From: an uncultured Hyphomicrobiales bacterium
GTDB taxonomy: Bacteria > Pseudomonadota > Alphaproteobacteria > Rhizobiales > Xanthobacteraceae
Reading direction: 5' to 3'
Assembly (NCBI GenBank): GCA_903892675.1
Contig: CAITJJ010000201.1
Coordinates: 1 to 36,537 of the forward strand
Length of the DNA: 36,537 nucleotides
Below are positions 22,734-31,319 of the stretch, in pieces. How positions within the stretch are numbered: the first letter of the stretch is position 1; every line of letters begins with the position of its first letter. The notes under the pieces were generated by a model that was not told the DNA's origin, did not search any database, and was given only the letters and a program-made list of their open reading frames with translations. Made by a program: the position numbers and the translations under genes.

Positions 22734-23270
22734 ATGTCCGAATTGCAACTGACCATCCTGCCCGAGGCCCTTGGCGACGCCCTGGCGATCGAACGGCTGC
22801 ACGAGCGCACTTTCGGCCCCGGCCGTTATGCGCGCTCGGCCTTCCGCATCCGCGAGGGCAGGGGGCATATGCTGGACCTGTCCTTCACCGCGCGCATCGG
22901 CACCTTGCTGGTCGGCTCGATCCGGCTGACGCCGATCTGTATCGGCGAAACGCCGGCGCTGCTGCTTGGGCCGCTGACGGTGGAGCCGCCGTTCCGCTCG
23001 CGCGGCGTCGGCTCCAAGCTGATCGAACGCGCGCTGCAGGAGGCCAAAAGCAAAGGCGGAAGGCTGGTGCTGCTGGTCGGTGACGAGCCGTTCTACGCCA
23101 AGGCCGGCTTCAGGCGCATCCCGAAGGGTCAGGTGAAAATGCCCGGCCCGGTCGACCCCGCCCGCCTGCTGGTCAATGAACTGGTTTCCGGCGCGTTCGA
23201 CGGCGTCGGCGGGCTGATACGTCCGGACTGGATCGACAAAGCGGACCAACAGCAACAAGGCGCATCATGA
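22734..23270 (+). CDS. GNAT-family N-acetyltransferase (YhbS-like)
   Basis: A 178-residue GNAT-fold acetyltransferase that transfers acetyl from acetyl-CoA to an amine. The beta-sheet core is LVGSIRLTPICIG and LLLGPLTVEPPFRSRGVGSKLIERAL, where the R-S-R-G-V-G turn at about residues 88-93 binds the CoA pyrophosphate. GDEPFYAKAGFRRI follows at about residues 115-128, as in YhbS-like proteins. The length fits. It overlaps the following HdeA/B-like gene by 4 bp (ATGA), so the two are co-translated. The gene start is 110 bp from the divergent glutathionyl-hydroquinone reductase start. The substrate is unknown. Confidence 0.85.
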   Translation: MSELQLTILPEALGDALAIERLHERTFGPGRYARSAFRIREGRGHMLDLSFTARIGTLLVGSIRLTPICIGETPALLLGPLTVEPPFRSRGVGSKLIERALQEAKSKGGRLVLLVGDEPFYAKAGFRRIPKGQVKMPGPVDPARLLVNELVSGAFDGVGGLIRPDWIDKADQQQQGAS

Positions 23271-23557
23271 AAAAGCTATCGGCGCTGCTCATTGCCATCG
23301 CGCTTTATGCGCCGCTGCCGGCCCGGGCCCAGCAGCTCGATCTCGCCACGATCACCTGCAAGGATTTCATCGCCAGCGACAAGGCCACCATCGGCCTCAT
23401 CCTGATGTGGCTGGAAGGGTATTACAGCGATACCGACGCCAAGCCGATCGTCGATTTCGACAAGATGAAGTCGGACGGCGGCAAGCTCGGCGACTATTGC
23501 GGCAAGAATCCCGGCCACAGCCTTATCACGGCGGCCGACGAAGTGTTCGGGCCGTAG
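23267..23557 (+). CDS. HdeA/HdeB-like small periplasmic protein
   Basis: A 96-residue exported protein with the HdeA/HdeB pattern, acid-activated periplasmic chaperones. The signal peptide is about residues 1-21 (LSALLIAIALYAPLPARA before QQLDL). The mature part has ITCKDFIAS and GDYCGKNPGHSL, giving the two cysteines that form the family disulfide. LILMWLEGYYSD between them is typical of rhizobial HdeA-like proteins. It starts inside the stop of the GNAT gene (ATGA). A palindromic repeat follows and may end transcription. A stress role is inferred from the family. Confidence 0.82.
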   Translation: MKKLSALLIAIALYAPLPARAQQLDLATITCKDFIASDKATIGLILMWLEGYYSDTDAKPIVDFDKMKSDGGKLGDYCGKNPGHSLITAADEVFGP

Positions 23558-23562
23558 CAAGA

Positions 23563-23606
23563 GCGTTTTCGAGCGAAGTGGGCACCGGTTCGCGTGAAGA
23601 AAACGC
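23563..23606. repeat. Palindromic intergenic repeat, rhizobial type
   Basis: GCGTTTTC (23563-23570) and GAAAACGC (23599-23606) flank GAGCGAAGTGGGCACCGG and TTCGCGTGA. The arrangement resembles a palindromic repeat common between genes in rhizobial genomes. It sits between convergent genes and could fold into a terminator-like hairpin. The dispersed nature is from general knowledge and was not tested here. Confidence 0.65.
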
Positions 23607-23621
23607 GACAGAAAATGACTT

Positions 23622-25688
23622 TTAGCGGCCTTCTCTTGCCCAAGTCGCCGCCAGCGATCCGACCAGCAGCAAGAGGCCGATCAGCCCGGCAAAGATCGGC
23701 AACACGCCGATGCCGCGCACCACGCTGACGTCGCGCATTTTGAGGCCAATCCAGTCGTCGCCCTTGAAGGTCGACGCCGTGCGCACCGGCAGAACGCGCG
23801 GCACGTTGAGCGCGGTGCCGTTGGCAAGCCTGCGCGAGTCGCCGCCGGTGGCGTTGGCCAGCTGCATCAGCGGCTGCGTACTCGACGTCACTTCCTGGAA
23901 TTCGCGCGGATTGGCCGGTCCGACATTGGCGAGCGCGGTGAGCTTGCCGTCGGTCGCTCGCCACAGGCCGAGTTCGTTGGCGCTCAATCTTGAACGCCAA
24001 AGACCGGGCTGTTCCTGCGTCAGTGTGAGCTTGCGGCTTTGTCCGCTCGGCGCGGTCAGTGTGATTTCGCCGACGCTGTCGGCCATGGTCTGGCGCTGCA
24101 CGGTGACGTCGCGGCCCTGTACGATCAGGCGCAGCGCCTCTTCGTCGAGGTCGGGCTGCTTCATCAGCCAGTGCGACAGGTTGCGCAACAGATCGAGATG
24201 CGGGCCGCCGCCTTCATAGCCGCGCGCCCACAGCCAGATGTGGTCGGACAGAAGCAGCGCGACGCGGCCTTCGCCCTCGCGCGCCAGCACCAAGAGCGGC
24301 TTGTTGTCGGGACCCTGCATGACGGTCGTGCCGGTGGTGCGCTTGGTGTTGACCAGGCGGAACCAGTTGCTCCAGCGCGGCGGCTCGGTATCCGATCCTT
24401 CCAGCGCGCGCGTCACCGGATGGCGCTTGCCGGCATCGCTCAGCCGCGCCCGAAAGGTTTGATCGGTCATGTCGCCGCTTGGCTCGGCCGGCAGAATGAC
24501 GTCGAGCGGCGTGCGCCAGATGCTGGTCGGCGAGGCGTAATCGGGACCGGCGGCGATCATCACCGCGCCGCCGTCCTGCACATATTTGGCGATGTTGTCG
24601 AAATAGATCATCGGCAGCACGCCCTGCCGGGCATAGCGGTCGAAGATGATCAACTGAAATTCGGAGATCTTCTGCTGGAACAGTTCGCGGGTCGGAAACG
24701 CGATCAGCGACAATTCGTTGATCGGCGTGCCGTCCTGCTTTTCCGGCGGCCGCAAGATTGTGAAGTGAACGAGATCGACCGAGGCGTCCGACTTCAACAG
24801 ATTGCGCCAGGTGCGCTCGCCGGCATGCGGCTCGCCCGACACCAGCAGCACGCGCAATTTGTCGCGCACGCCGTCGATCGACACCACCGCGCGGTTGTTG
24901 ACCAGAGTGAGTTCATTGGCGAGTGCTGCTGCTTCGACTTCGACGATGTTGGCGCCGGCATGCGGGATCGGCACCCTGACGCTGACATTGGTGCGCACAC
25001 TCACCATGCGCTGCTCCAGCATCTCGCCGTCGCGGCGGATCGTCACCTGCACGGCGCCGCCGCCGTCGCCTTGATCCTCGACGCGGAAGCCGACGGTCTG
25101 CGACTGGCCGACAATGCCGAAGCGCGGCGTCTGTGTGAGGATTACGCGGCGGTCGATCTCGTCGCTGTGGCCGGTGATCAGCGCGTGCAGCGGCGCACTA
25201 AAGCCCAATGCGGCGACGTCGGCCGGAATGTCGTGCACGCGCCCGTCGGTAATCATGATCGCGCCGGCGATGCGGTCCGGCGGCACGTCGGCGAGCGTCG
25301 AGGACAATGCCGAAAACAACCGGGTGCCGTCGGTTTCGCCGTCGGCGGCGCCGGCTTCGGCGACGCGCACTTCGAGGCCGGGAATGCGTTTGAGCCGCTC
25401 GACAAGGGTCGCGCGCGTCGCATCGGTCTGTGCGTTGCGGTCGGCGAAATCCTGGCTCGGGCTCTTGTCGACGATGACGGCGGCGACCGACGGAATCGGC
25501 TCGCGGTCCTCGCGCGTGAACGAAGGATTGGCGAGCGCCAGCACCATCATCGCCATCGCCATCGCGCGCACCACGGCGCCGCGCGAGCGCACCACGAGCA
25601 GCAGAATAGAAATCAGCACGGCGACGCCGAACGCCGCCCACACCACGTAATCGGGCACCAGAGGAGCGAATGCGACGCCGAGGTTCAT
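23622..25688 (-). CDS. Large membrane protein with von Willebrand/GATase-like domain (last gene of MoxR operon)
   Basis: A 688-residue inner-membrane protein, the fourth gene of the MoxR operon. Two N-terminal helices lie at about residues 14-52. A von Willebrand A-like domain then begins with an intact DxSxS metal site, Asp74-Ser76-Ser78 in VIVDKSPSQ, followed by MITDGRVHD near residue 145. The middle (KLRVLLVSGEPHAGERTWRNLL, then FDNIAKYVQDGGAVMIAAGPD) has the look of a class I glutamine-amidotransferase-like fold, but I see no catalytic Cys. A last helix at about 660-680 (GVLPIFAGLIGLLLLVGSLA) anchors the C-terminus. Most of the protein is predicted to be periplasmic. The start is 4 bp after the upstream gene's stop. 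The precise role is unknown. Confidence 0.85.
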   Translation of the reverse strand: MNLGVAFAPLVPDYVVWAAFGVAVLISILLLVVRSRGAVVRAMAMAMMVLALANPSFTREDREPIPSVAAVIVDKSPSQDFADRNAQTDATRATLVERLKRIPGLEVRVAEAGAADGETDGTRLFSALSSTLADVPPDRIAGAIMITDGRVHDIPADVAALGFSAPLHALITGHSDEIDRRVILTQTPRFGIVGQSQTVGFRVEDQGDGGGAVQVTIRRDGEMLEQRMVSVRTNVSVRVPIPHAGANIVEVEAAALANELTLVNNRAVVSIDGVRDKLRVLLVSGEPHAGERTWRNLLKSDASVDLVHFTILRPPEKQDGTPINELSLIAFPTRELFQQKISEFQLIIFDRYARQGVLPMIYFDNIAKYVQDGGAVMIAAGPDYASPTSIWRTPLDVILPAEPSGDMTDQTFRARLSDAGKRHPVTRALEGSDTEPPRWSNWFRLVNTKRTTGTTVMQGPDNKPLLVLAREGEGRVALLLSDHIWLWARGYEGGGPHLDLLRNLSHWLMKQPDLDEEALRLIVQGRDVTVQRQTMADSVGEITLTAPSGQSRKLTLTQEQPGLWRSRLSANELGLWRATDGKLTALANVGPANPREFQEVTSSTQPLMQLANATGGDSRRLANGTALNVPRVLPVRTASTFKGDDWIGLKMRDVSVVRGIGVLPIFAGLIGLLLLVGSLAATWAREGR

Positions 25689-25692
25689 GGCA

Positions 25693-28542
25693 TTATTGCC
25701 CCAGCCGTTCGAGCAGCGCGGGGATATGCACCTGGTCGGCTTTGTAGTTGCCGGTCAGCGCATACATGATGATGTTGACGCCGGCGCGGAAGGCGAATTC
25801 GCGCTGGCGCGGCTCGCCCGGTACCAGTGGCAGCATCGGCTGGCCGTCCGGGCGCATCGCCCAGGCGCCGGCGAGATCGTTCGACGTGATCATGATCGAC
25901 GAGACGCCGTCGCCGGCGCGCACCGGACGGCCGGGTTCGTCTTCGTTATCGACCGGTTGCGCTTCGACCCAGAGCTGGCCATTGGTGAATCGGCCGGGAA
26001 AATCGCGCATCAGGAAGAACGTCTTGTTGAGGACGTGATCGCGCGGCAGCGGTTCGAGTTCAGGCACGTCGAGCGAAGCCAGGATCGAGCGAAGTGCGAC
26101 CATGCCGGGTCCCTGCATTTCGCCGCCGGGGCCGGGCGGCGCGTCGATGGCGTCGCGGGTGTCGAACACGACGGTGCCGCCGCGCTTCATGTAAGCGTCG
26201 ATGCGCTCGAGCGTGGCGCGCGAGGGCTTCGCCGCCGAGACCGATACTGGCCAATAGATCAGCGGGAAGAAAGACAATTCATCGCGCGCCGGGTCGAGGC
26301 CCATCGCGTCGCCGGGCTCCAGCGCGGTGCGCTGCGTCAGAAACTGCGACAGGCTGTCGAGACCGGCCTTGCTGATGGCGTCGACCTCGGCATCGCCGGT
26401 GATGATGTAGGCGAGGTGGGTTTGTTGCGTCGCCTTTTTGGCGAAGTCCTGCTGCGCTTGCGTCAGTTGCGGCGGCGCAGGTGTTTGCGCGCGGGCCGCG
26501 TCGTGCGAGCCGAGGCCGGCGATAAAGGCGAAGGCGATCAGCGCGGCCGCGGCGCGCCGCCGGTGCGTCAGGCTACTCAAGCCGCCGGCCAGCCAGAACA
26601 CCACCAGCGCGTCGATCAGCAGCAGGATCAAAGCCGCGATGAACAGCGGTCCACGCAGGTCGAGCGGCTCGCCCTGGCGATAGGCATCGAGCCGCGCATT
26701 GAGCGGCGACACGTCGAGCTGCAGCGGCCGGTCGGCCGGCGCCAATGTGTTGACGGCGACAAGCCCTTCCGGCGGTCCATAGAAACCGGGCGGATGATCG
26801 GCGCTGGCGCGGCCGGCAAAGCCGGCGGTCACCGGGCGTGCGGTCGCCGGCGGCGTTGAGAAAGCACCGAAGCCGTCGAGCACGCGCGTCGGCGGCACGG
26901 CTTGGACAACGGCGCGGCCGGCGCCCGCGGCATTACCGGCGGCGTCGTCCGTGGCATTCGCCGTTGTCGCCCCGGCAAGCGCGACGATGCGGCGAAGCAT
27001 GTCGACGAATGTGCCGGCCAGCGGCAGATCCGACCAACGCGTATCGGCGGTGACATGGAACAAGACGACGAGGCCTTTGCCGCGCTTTTGCGCGGTGACA
27101 AGCGGCGTGCCGTCGGCGAGCGTTGCCCAGGTCCGGTCGGCGAGTTGCGCGTCCGGCTCGGCGAGGACCTGACGGGTGACCGTCACATCGTTCGGCACCG
27201 GCATGCCGTTGAACGGGCCTTCGCGGGCGAAGGGTGCAAGCTGTTGCGGTTTTTCCCAGCTCAGACTGCCGCCGAGAATGCGCCCGCCGCGGCGCAATTT
27301 CACCGGCACCAGATCATCGCTCGCGCCGGCCAGATGCGGACCGGCGAAGCGGACCAGCACGCCGCCATTCTCGATCCACTTGTCGAGACGCTCGCGCGCC
27401 TCGGCAATATTGCCGACATCGGCCAGCACCAGCATCGGCAGGTTCTGGCCGAGGAAGCGGGTGATGGCTTCCGCCGGCGCGGCGCCTTCGGCCAGCCGCA
27501 CATCGGCGAAGGGATTGAGCGCGCGCGACAGGTAATAGCTGGCGCCGATCAAGGGCTGCGAACGGTCGGCTGCCGAGCCGGAGACGATGCCGACGGTGCG
27601 GCGGCGCCAGCGCTTGTCGAGCAGTTGCACCGCGCCGGCGGAACGCTCGCCGGCGATGTCCAGCCGCGCCACGTCGTTGCGAATTTCGACCGGCAGGTTG
27701 ATGGTCGCTTCGGTCTCCAGATCGCCGGCCTTGAACGCGAAAGGCGCTTCGCCAAGCGGCAGACCTTTCAGATCGATGGCATTGACCATGCCGCTCTCCG
27801 CCGTGCCCGTCTGCGCGCGCAGCACCTTCACCGTCAGCGCGCCGGCGGCGTTGTCGGCCGCGGCCAACGCATGCGCAACGGCGACGCCGCCGGAGACGAC
27901 GGTGAGCGGCCGATTGCCGATGATGTCTTTCAGGCCAAGCACGAAGGCCGAACCTTTGCCGAGATCGACGCCGTCTGAAAGCCAGACGATGTCGAGGTCC
28001 GGCGTCGCTTTCAAAAAGCGCTCGATCACCGGCAGCGCCTCGGCGCGGTCGACCGTGTGCGGCTTTGGCTTGAATTGCTTGATCTGTACGCGCGCCGCGC
28101 CGGCGACCTGCATCGACAGGTCGCGCGCGGTCTCCGACAGCGGCAGCACGGCGACGGCGCGGCCATCGGCTTCGGCGCGCGCCAGCAGTTCGTCGGCATT
28201 GCGCAGCCGCGCATCCCAGGTCGAGGCGGCGGCCCAGCCGTCGTCGAGCAGGATCAACAGCGGCGAGGCCTTGTTGACGGTGGTGAGCGGCGGATTCCAC
28301 AAGGGACCCGCGGCGGCGAAGATGACAAGCGCCGCCAGCGACAGCCGCAGCAAGGTCAGCCACCACGGCGTGCGCGACGGCGTTTCTTCCTTCGGCGCGA
28401 TTTCGAACAACAGGCGCGTCGGCGGAAAGCTGATCGTGCGCGGGCGCGGCGGCACCAGCCGCAACAGCCACCACAGGATCGGCAGGCTGAGAAGGCCGAG
28501 CAGCACCAGAGGTTGCGCGAAGGCCAGCGGAATGGCGCCCAT
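25693..28542 (-). CDS. BatA-like/DUF4159 membrane protein
   Basis: A 949-residue membrane protein combining an N-terminal BatA-like part and a C-terminal DUF4159 domain. Helices lie at about residues 8-30 and 62-80, with a further pair near 650-700. The von Willebrand-like segment LLILLDDGWAAA has Asp100 but Gly102 and Ala104 where the DxSxS metal site needs serines, so metal binding is probably lost. The DUF4159 part covers about 735-940 (FFPLIYWPVS, MKRGGTVVFDTRDAID, FRAGVNIIMYALTGNYKADQ). The ATG at 28542 shares a base with the stop of the DUF58 gene (TAATG). A longer open frame to 28926 only mirrors that gene. It probably acts with MoxR and DUF58 at the membrane; the client is unknown. 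Confidence 0.85.
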   Translation of the reverse strand: MGAIPLAFAQPLVLLGLLSLPILWWLLRLVPPRPRTISFPPTRLLFEIAPKEETPSRTPWWLTLLRLSLAALVIFAAAGPLWNPPLTTVNKASPLLILLDDGWAAASTWDARLRNADELLARAEADGRAVAVLPLSETARDLSMQVAGAARVQIKQFKPKPHTVDRAEALPVIERFLKATPDLDIVWLSDGVDLGKGSAFVLGLKDIIGNRPLTVVSGGVAVAHALAAADNAAGALTVKVLRAQTGTAESGMVNAIDLKGLPLGEAPFAFKAGDLETEATINLPVEIRNDVARLDIAGERSAGAVQLLDKRWRRRTVGIVSGSAADRSQPLIGASYYLSRALNPFADVRLAEGAAPAEAITRFLGQNLPMLVLADVGNIAEARERLDKWIENGGVLVRFAGPHLAGASDDLVPVKLRRGGRILGGSLSWEKPQQLAPFAREGPFNGMPVPNDVTVTRQVLAEPDAQLADRTWATLADGTPLVTAQKRGKGLVVLFHVTADTRWSDLPLAGTFVDMLRRIVALAGATTANATDDAAGNAAGAGRAVVQAVPPTRVLDGFGAFSTPPATARPVTAGFAGRASADHPPGFYGPPEGLVAVNTLAPADRPLQLDVSPLNARLDAYRQGEPLDLRGPLFIAALILLLIDALVVFWLAGGLSSLTHRRRAAAALIAFAFIAGLGSHDAARAQTPAPPQLTQAQQDFAKKATQQTHLAYIITGDAEVDAISKAGLDSLSQFLTQRTALEPGDAMGLDPARDELSFFPLIYWPVSVSAAKPSRATLERIDAYMKRGGTVVFDTRDAIDAPPGPGGEMQGPGMVALRSILASLDVPELEPLPRDHVLNKTFFLMRDFPGRFTNGQLWVEAQPVDNEDEPGRPVRAGDGVSSIMITSNDLAGAWAMRPDGQPMLPLVPGEPRQREFAFRAGVNIIMYALTGNYKADQVHIPALLERLGQ

Positions 28543-29495
28543 TATGCCGCGGTCCCTCTTTGCGAGGGCGTGTGCCGGCTGTTGACGGCGGTGGCGACCG
28601 CATTGGCGCCCATGCGGGCATGCAGCGCGAACAGGAGTTCGGTCGGGCCGCGATCGGTGCGGTGCACGGTGAAGGTCCAGCCGAACTGCTCGGTCTCGGC
28701 GCGCAAGGCAGCGCGATGCTGCGCCAGCAGCTTCTGATAGTCCTCGCGCCACATCTCGGCGCGGCCGGCGGTGACGCTGCCGAGGCCTTCGGATTCGACG
28801 AATTCGACGCGGCCCGAATAAGGGAAGCTCTCTTCTGCCGGATCGACCACCTGCACGACGTGGCCGCGCGCGCCATTGGCGGCGAGCTGGCCGATGATCC
28901 TGCGGAATTCCGGGATAGGGCTCCACAGATCCGACAAAAGCACGACTTCGGAAAATGGCGCCGGCGCGAAATTCGGCGGCAGGCTCGGTGCCTCGCGCAA
29001 ATCATGCACGATGCGCTGCGCCATGCTTTCGATGACGTTGCGGTTGGCGGTCGGCCGCATCAGTTCGGGAATGCCGACCCGTTCGCCGCCTTGCACGAGA
29101 ACTTCGGCGAGCGCGAAGGACACAACAAGCGCGCGGTCGAGCTTGCTCCATTCGGTCAGCGCCGAGGAAAATTCCATCGACGGCGAACGGTCGGCCCACA
29201 GCCAGATCGTATGCGAGGCTTCCCATTCACGCTCGCGCACATAAAGATGATTGTCGCGCGCCGAACGGCGCCAGTCGATGTTCTGCGAAGGCTCGCCAGA
29301 CGTGAAATGGCGGTATTGCCAGAAGTTCTCGCCGGAGCCTGCGCGTCTGCGGCCGTGCAGGCCGTGAATGACCGTCGAGGCGACGCGCCGCGCTTCGAGA
29401 ATGAGCCGCGGAATGCGCGCGGCAAGCTTGCTGCTTTTGCCGACGGCGGCCCTGACCGGCTGACTCTTGATATCCTTGAGGCTCGGCTCGGCCAT
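28542..29495 (-). CDS. DUF58 protein (MoxR-associated)
   Basis: A 317-residue cytoplasmic protein of the DUF58 family, the constant partner of MoxR ATPases. The signature is GSGENFWQYRHF (54-65) followed by SGEPSQNIDWRRSAR (66-80). A von Willebrand-like domain follows with an intact DxSxS metal site, Asp102-Ser104-Ser106, in WADRSPSM. SEVVLLSDLWSP is near residue 187. Known family logic is that MoxR remodels or loads metal onto a client that DUF58 and the membrane von Willebrand proteins help present. The start lies 3 bp after the MoxR stop and the end overlaps the DUF4159 gene by one base. Confidence 0.92.
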   Translation of the reverse strand: MAEPSLKDIKSQPVRAAVGKSSKLAARIPRLILEARRVASTVIHGLHGRRRAGSGENFWQYRHFTSGEPSQNIDWRRSARDNHLYVREREWEASHTIWLWADRSPSMEFSSALTEWSKLDRALVVSFALAEVLVQGGERVGIPELMRPTANRNVIESMAQRIVHDLREAPSLPPNFAPAPFSEVVLLSDLWSPIPEFRRIIGQLAANGARGHVVQVVDPAEESFPYSGRVEFVESEGLGSVTAGRAEMWREDYQKLLAQHRAALRAETEQFGWTFTVHRTDRGPTELLFALHARMGANAVATAVNSRHTPSQRGTAA

Positions 29496-29498
29496 CTC

Positions 29499-30509
29499 TT
29501 ATCCGATGCGCGACTTGAGGCGGGAAATGATGTTGGTGATGGTCTCGCCTTCGGCGCGCGCGGCGAATGTGAGCGCCATGCGGTGCTTGAGGATCGGCTC
29601 GGCGAGTTCGAGGACGTCGTCGATCGACGGTGCGAAACGGTTGTCGAGCAGCGCGCGAGCGCGCACCGCCAGCATGAGCGATTGGCTGGCGCGCGGACCG
29701 GGCCCCCACGAGATCAGCTTGCCGAGATCGCCGGCTTCCGGACCGGGCCGCGCCGAGCGCACCAGTTGCAGGATCGCCTCGACCACGCTCTCGCCGACCG
29801 GCAGACGGCGCACCAGGCGCTGCGCCGCGATCAGGTCGTCGGCGGTCATCGCCGCCTTGGCGCGGCTATCGTCTGCGCCGGTGGTGTCGAACAGGATTTT
29901 GCGCTCGGAAGCGAGATCCGGATAATCGACGTCGATCTCCATCAGGAAGCGGTCGAGCTGTGCTTCGGGCAGGGGATAGGTGCCTTCCTGTTCGAGCGGG
30001 TTCTGGGTCGCCAGAACGTGGAACGGTTTGGGCAGATCGTGGCGTGCGCCGGCGACCGTGACATGCTGCTCCTGCATCGCCTGCAGCAGTGCGGACTGGG
30101 TGCGTGGCGAGGCGCGATTGATTTCGTCGGCCATCAGCAATTGCGCGAAGACCGGGCCGGGGATGAAACGGAAGCTGCGCTTGCCGCTGGCGTTTTCCTC
30201 CAGCACTTCGGAACCGAGAATATCGGACGGCATCAGGTCTGGCGTGAACTGGACGCGGCGGGCGTCCATGCCGAGCGCAATGCCCATGGTTTCGACCAGC
30301 TTTGTCTTGGCGAGACCGGGCACGCCGACCAGCAGCGCGTGGCCGCCGGACAAGACCGTGACCAGCGCGCGCTCGACAACCAGTTCCTGGCCGAAGATGA
30401 CAGTGCCGATGGCTTCCTTGGCCGCGCGCACATGGGTGGCGGTCGATTCCGCTGCGCGCACGATCATATCCTCGAGCTTTTCCAGGTTTTCACCGCTTGG
30501 CGACGCCAT
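29499..30509 (-). CDS. moxR: MoxR-family AAA+ ATPase
   Basis: A 336-residue AAA+ chaperone-like ATPase of the MoxR family. Walker A is GVPGLAKT (62-69, Lys68). Walker B is LLMADEIN with Asp128 and Glu129. The sensor region is VLATQNPLEQEGTYPLPEAQLDRFLM (about 165-190; the stretch holds the conserved Asn and arginine finger). The C-terminal lid has GPGPRASQSLMLAVRARALL. It leads a four-gene operon with DUF58, a DUF4159 membrane protein and another large von Willebrand membrane protein. AAAAGGAACC precedes the ATG. It is divergent from the DUF1285 gene across 207 bp that contain a direct repeat. Confidence 0.95.
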   Translation of the reverse strand: MASPSGENLEKLEDMIVRAAESTATHVRAAKEAIGTVIFGQELVVERALVTVLSGGHALLVGVPGLAKTKLVETMGIALGMDARRVQFTPDLMPSDILGSEVLEENASGKRSFRFIPGPVFAQLLMADEINRASPRTQSALLQAMQEQHVTVAGARHDLPKPFHVLATQNPLEQEGTYPLPEAQLDRFLMEIDVDYPDLASERKILFDTTGADDSRAKAAMTADDLIAAQRLVRRLPVGESVVEAILQLVRSARPGPEAGDLGKLISWGPGPRASQSLMLAVRARALLDNRFAPSIDDVLELAEPILKHRMALTFAARAEGETITNIISRLKSRIG

Positions 30510-30622
30510 GATCCCAGGTTCCTTTTATCGAAAGTTGGGTTGCCTAAAGGCTATGCAACAAACGCACCACACCGGATTTGCTGCGGGCTTTGCGGCGAAT
30601 CTGCCTCATTATTTCGCCAGTG

Positions 30623-30649
30623 TACGCTATCTTGCCTACGCTATCTTGC
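30623..30649. repeat. Direct repeat in the moxR/DUF1285 divergent spacer
   Basis: TACGCTATCTTGC occurs twice (30623-30635 and 30637-30649), with a 14-bp period. A second imperfect pair, CGAAGTTGC, appears twice just downstream (about 30670-30697). The site could be an operator or a slippage product. Otherwise the 207-bp spacer shows no gene. Confidence 0.8.
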
Positions 30650-30716
30650 AGTCGGGGTCCGGGCCGGTCACGAAGTTGCGAACAGGTGCGAAGTTGCTGA
30701 TTATCGTAGGGAAACA

Positions 30717-31319
30717 ATGGCGAAGACAGGGCAGGAAACGCGCAAGTCCGGATTGGACGGTATAGCAGCCCAGCTGCCGCGCGAAGCCGGTAAGGGGCTG
30801 CCCCCCGTCCACCTGTGGAATCCGCCGTTTTGCGGCGATATCGACATGCGGATCGCCTCCGACGGCACCTGGTTCTATCAAAAGACGCCGATCGGCCGGC
30901 CGGCGCTGGTCAAACTGTTTTCCTCCGTGCTCAAGCGCGAGGGGGACAGCTATTTCCTGGTCACGCCGGTGGAAAAGGTCGGCATCGTTGTCGAGGACGC
31001 GCCGTTCATGGCCGTCGAATTGGCGGTCGCGCAAAATGCCGCGGGTCCCGTCCTGAAATTCCGCACCAATGTCGACGACTGGGTCGAGGCCGGCCCCGGT
31101 CATGCGCTGCGCTTTGAGGAGGACGCGACAAACAGCGGGCTCAAGCCGCTGCTGCATGTCCGCGCCGATCTGTGGGCCAAGGTGACGCGGGCGCTGTTTT
31201 ACGATCTGGTGGAACTCGGGCAGGAACGCCAGGTCGGCGGCAAGCTCATGTTCGGCGTCGCCTCGGGCGGTGAGTTTTATCCAATGGCGGAGGCCAGCGT
31301 GCTGAAGGATTTAATCTAA
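30717..31319 (+). CDS. DUF1285 family protein
   Basis: A 200-residue cytoplasmic protein of the DUF1285 family, conserved in proteobacteria and without an established role. The family region begins with LWNPPFCGDIDMRIASDGTW (about 32-51). It continues with FYQKTPIGRPALVKLFSSVL and DSYFLVTPVEKVGIVVEDAPF, and ends at SGGEFYPMAEAS. It begins a tight plus-strand run with nudL, DUF6111 and cca. Its stop and the nudL start share a base (TAATG at 31317-31321), so they are translationally coupled. The ATG at 30717 has GGGAAA upstream. In rhizobia this gene is often linked to the MoxR operon, as here. Confidence 0.85.
   Translation: MAKTGQETRKSGLDGIAAQLPREAGKGLPPVHLWNPPFCGDIDMRIASDGTWFYQKTPIGRPALVKLFSSVLKREGDSYFLVTPVEKVGIVVEDAPFMAVELAVAQNAAGPVLKFRTNVDDWVEAGPGHALRFEEDATNSGLKPLLHVRADLWAKVTRALFYDLVELGQERQVGGKLMFGVASGGEFYPMAEASVLKDLI

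Noticed and set aside
25693-28926. Extending the DUF4159 protein upstream to 28926
   Set aside because: The extra residues are Arg/Pro-rich and overlap the DUF58 gene in another frame. The ATG at 28542 overlaps the DUF58 stop as expected for coupling.
28560-31319. A 919-codon plus-strand open frame opposite DUF58 and MoxR
   Set aside because: Only the last 200 codons (DUF1285 from 30717) are real. The upstream part is antisense to strongly supported genes.
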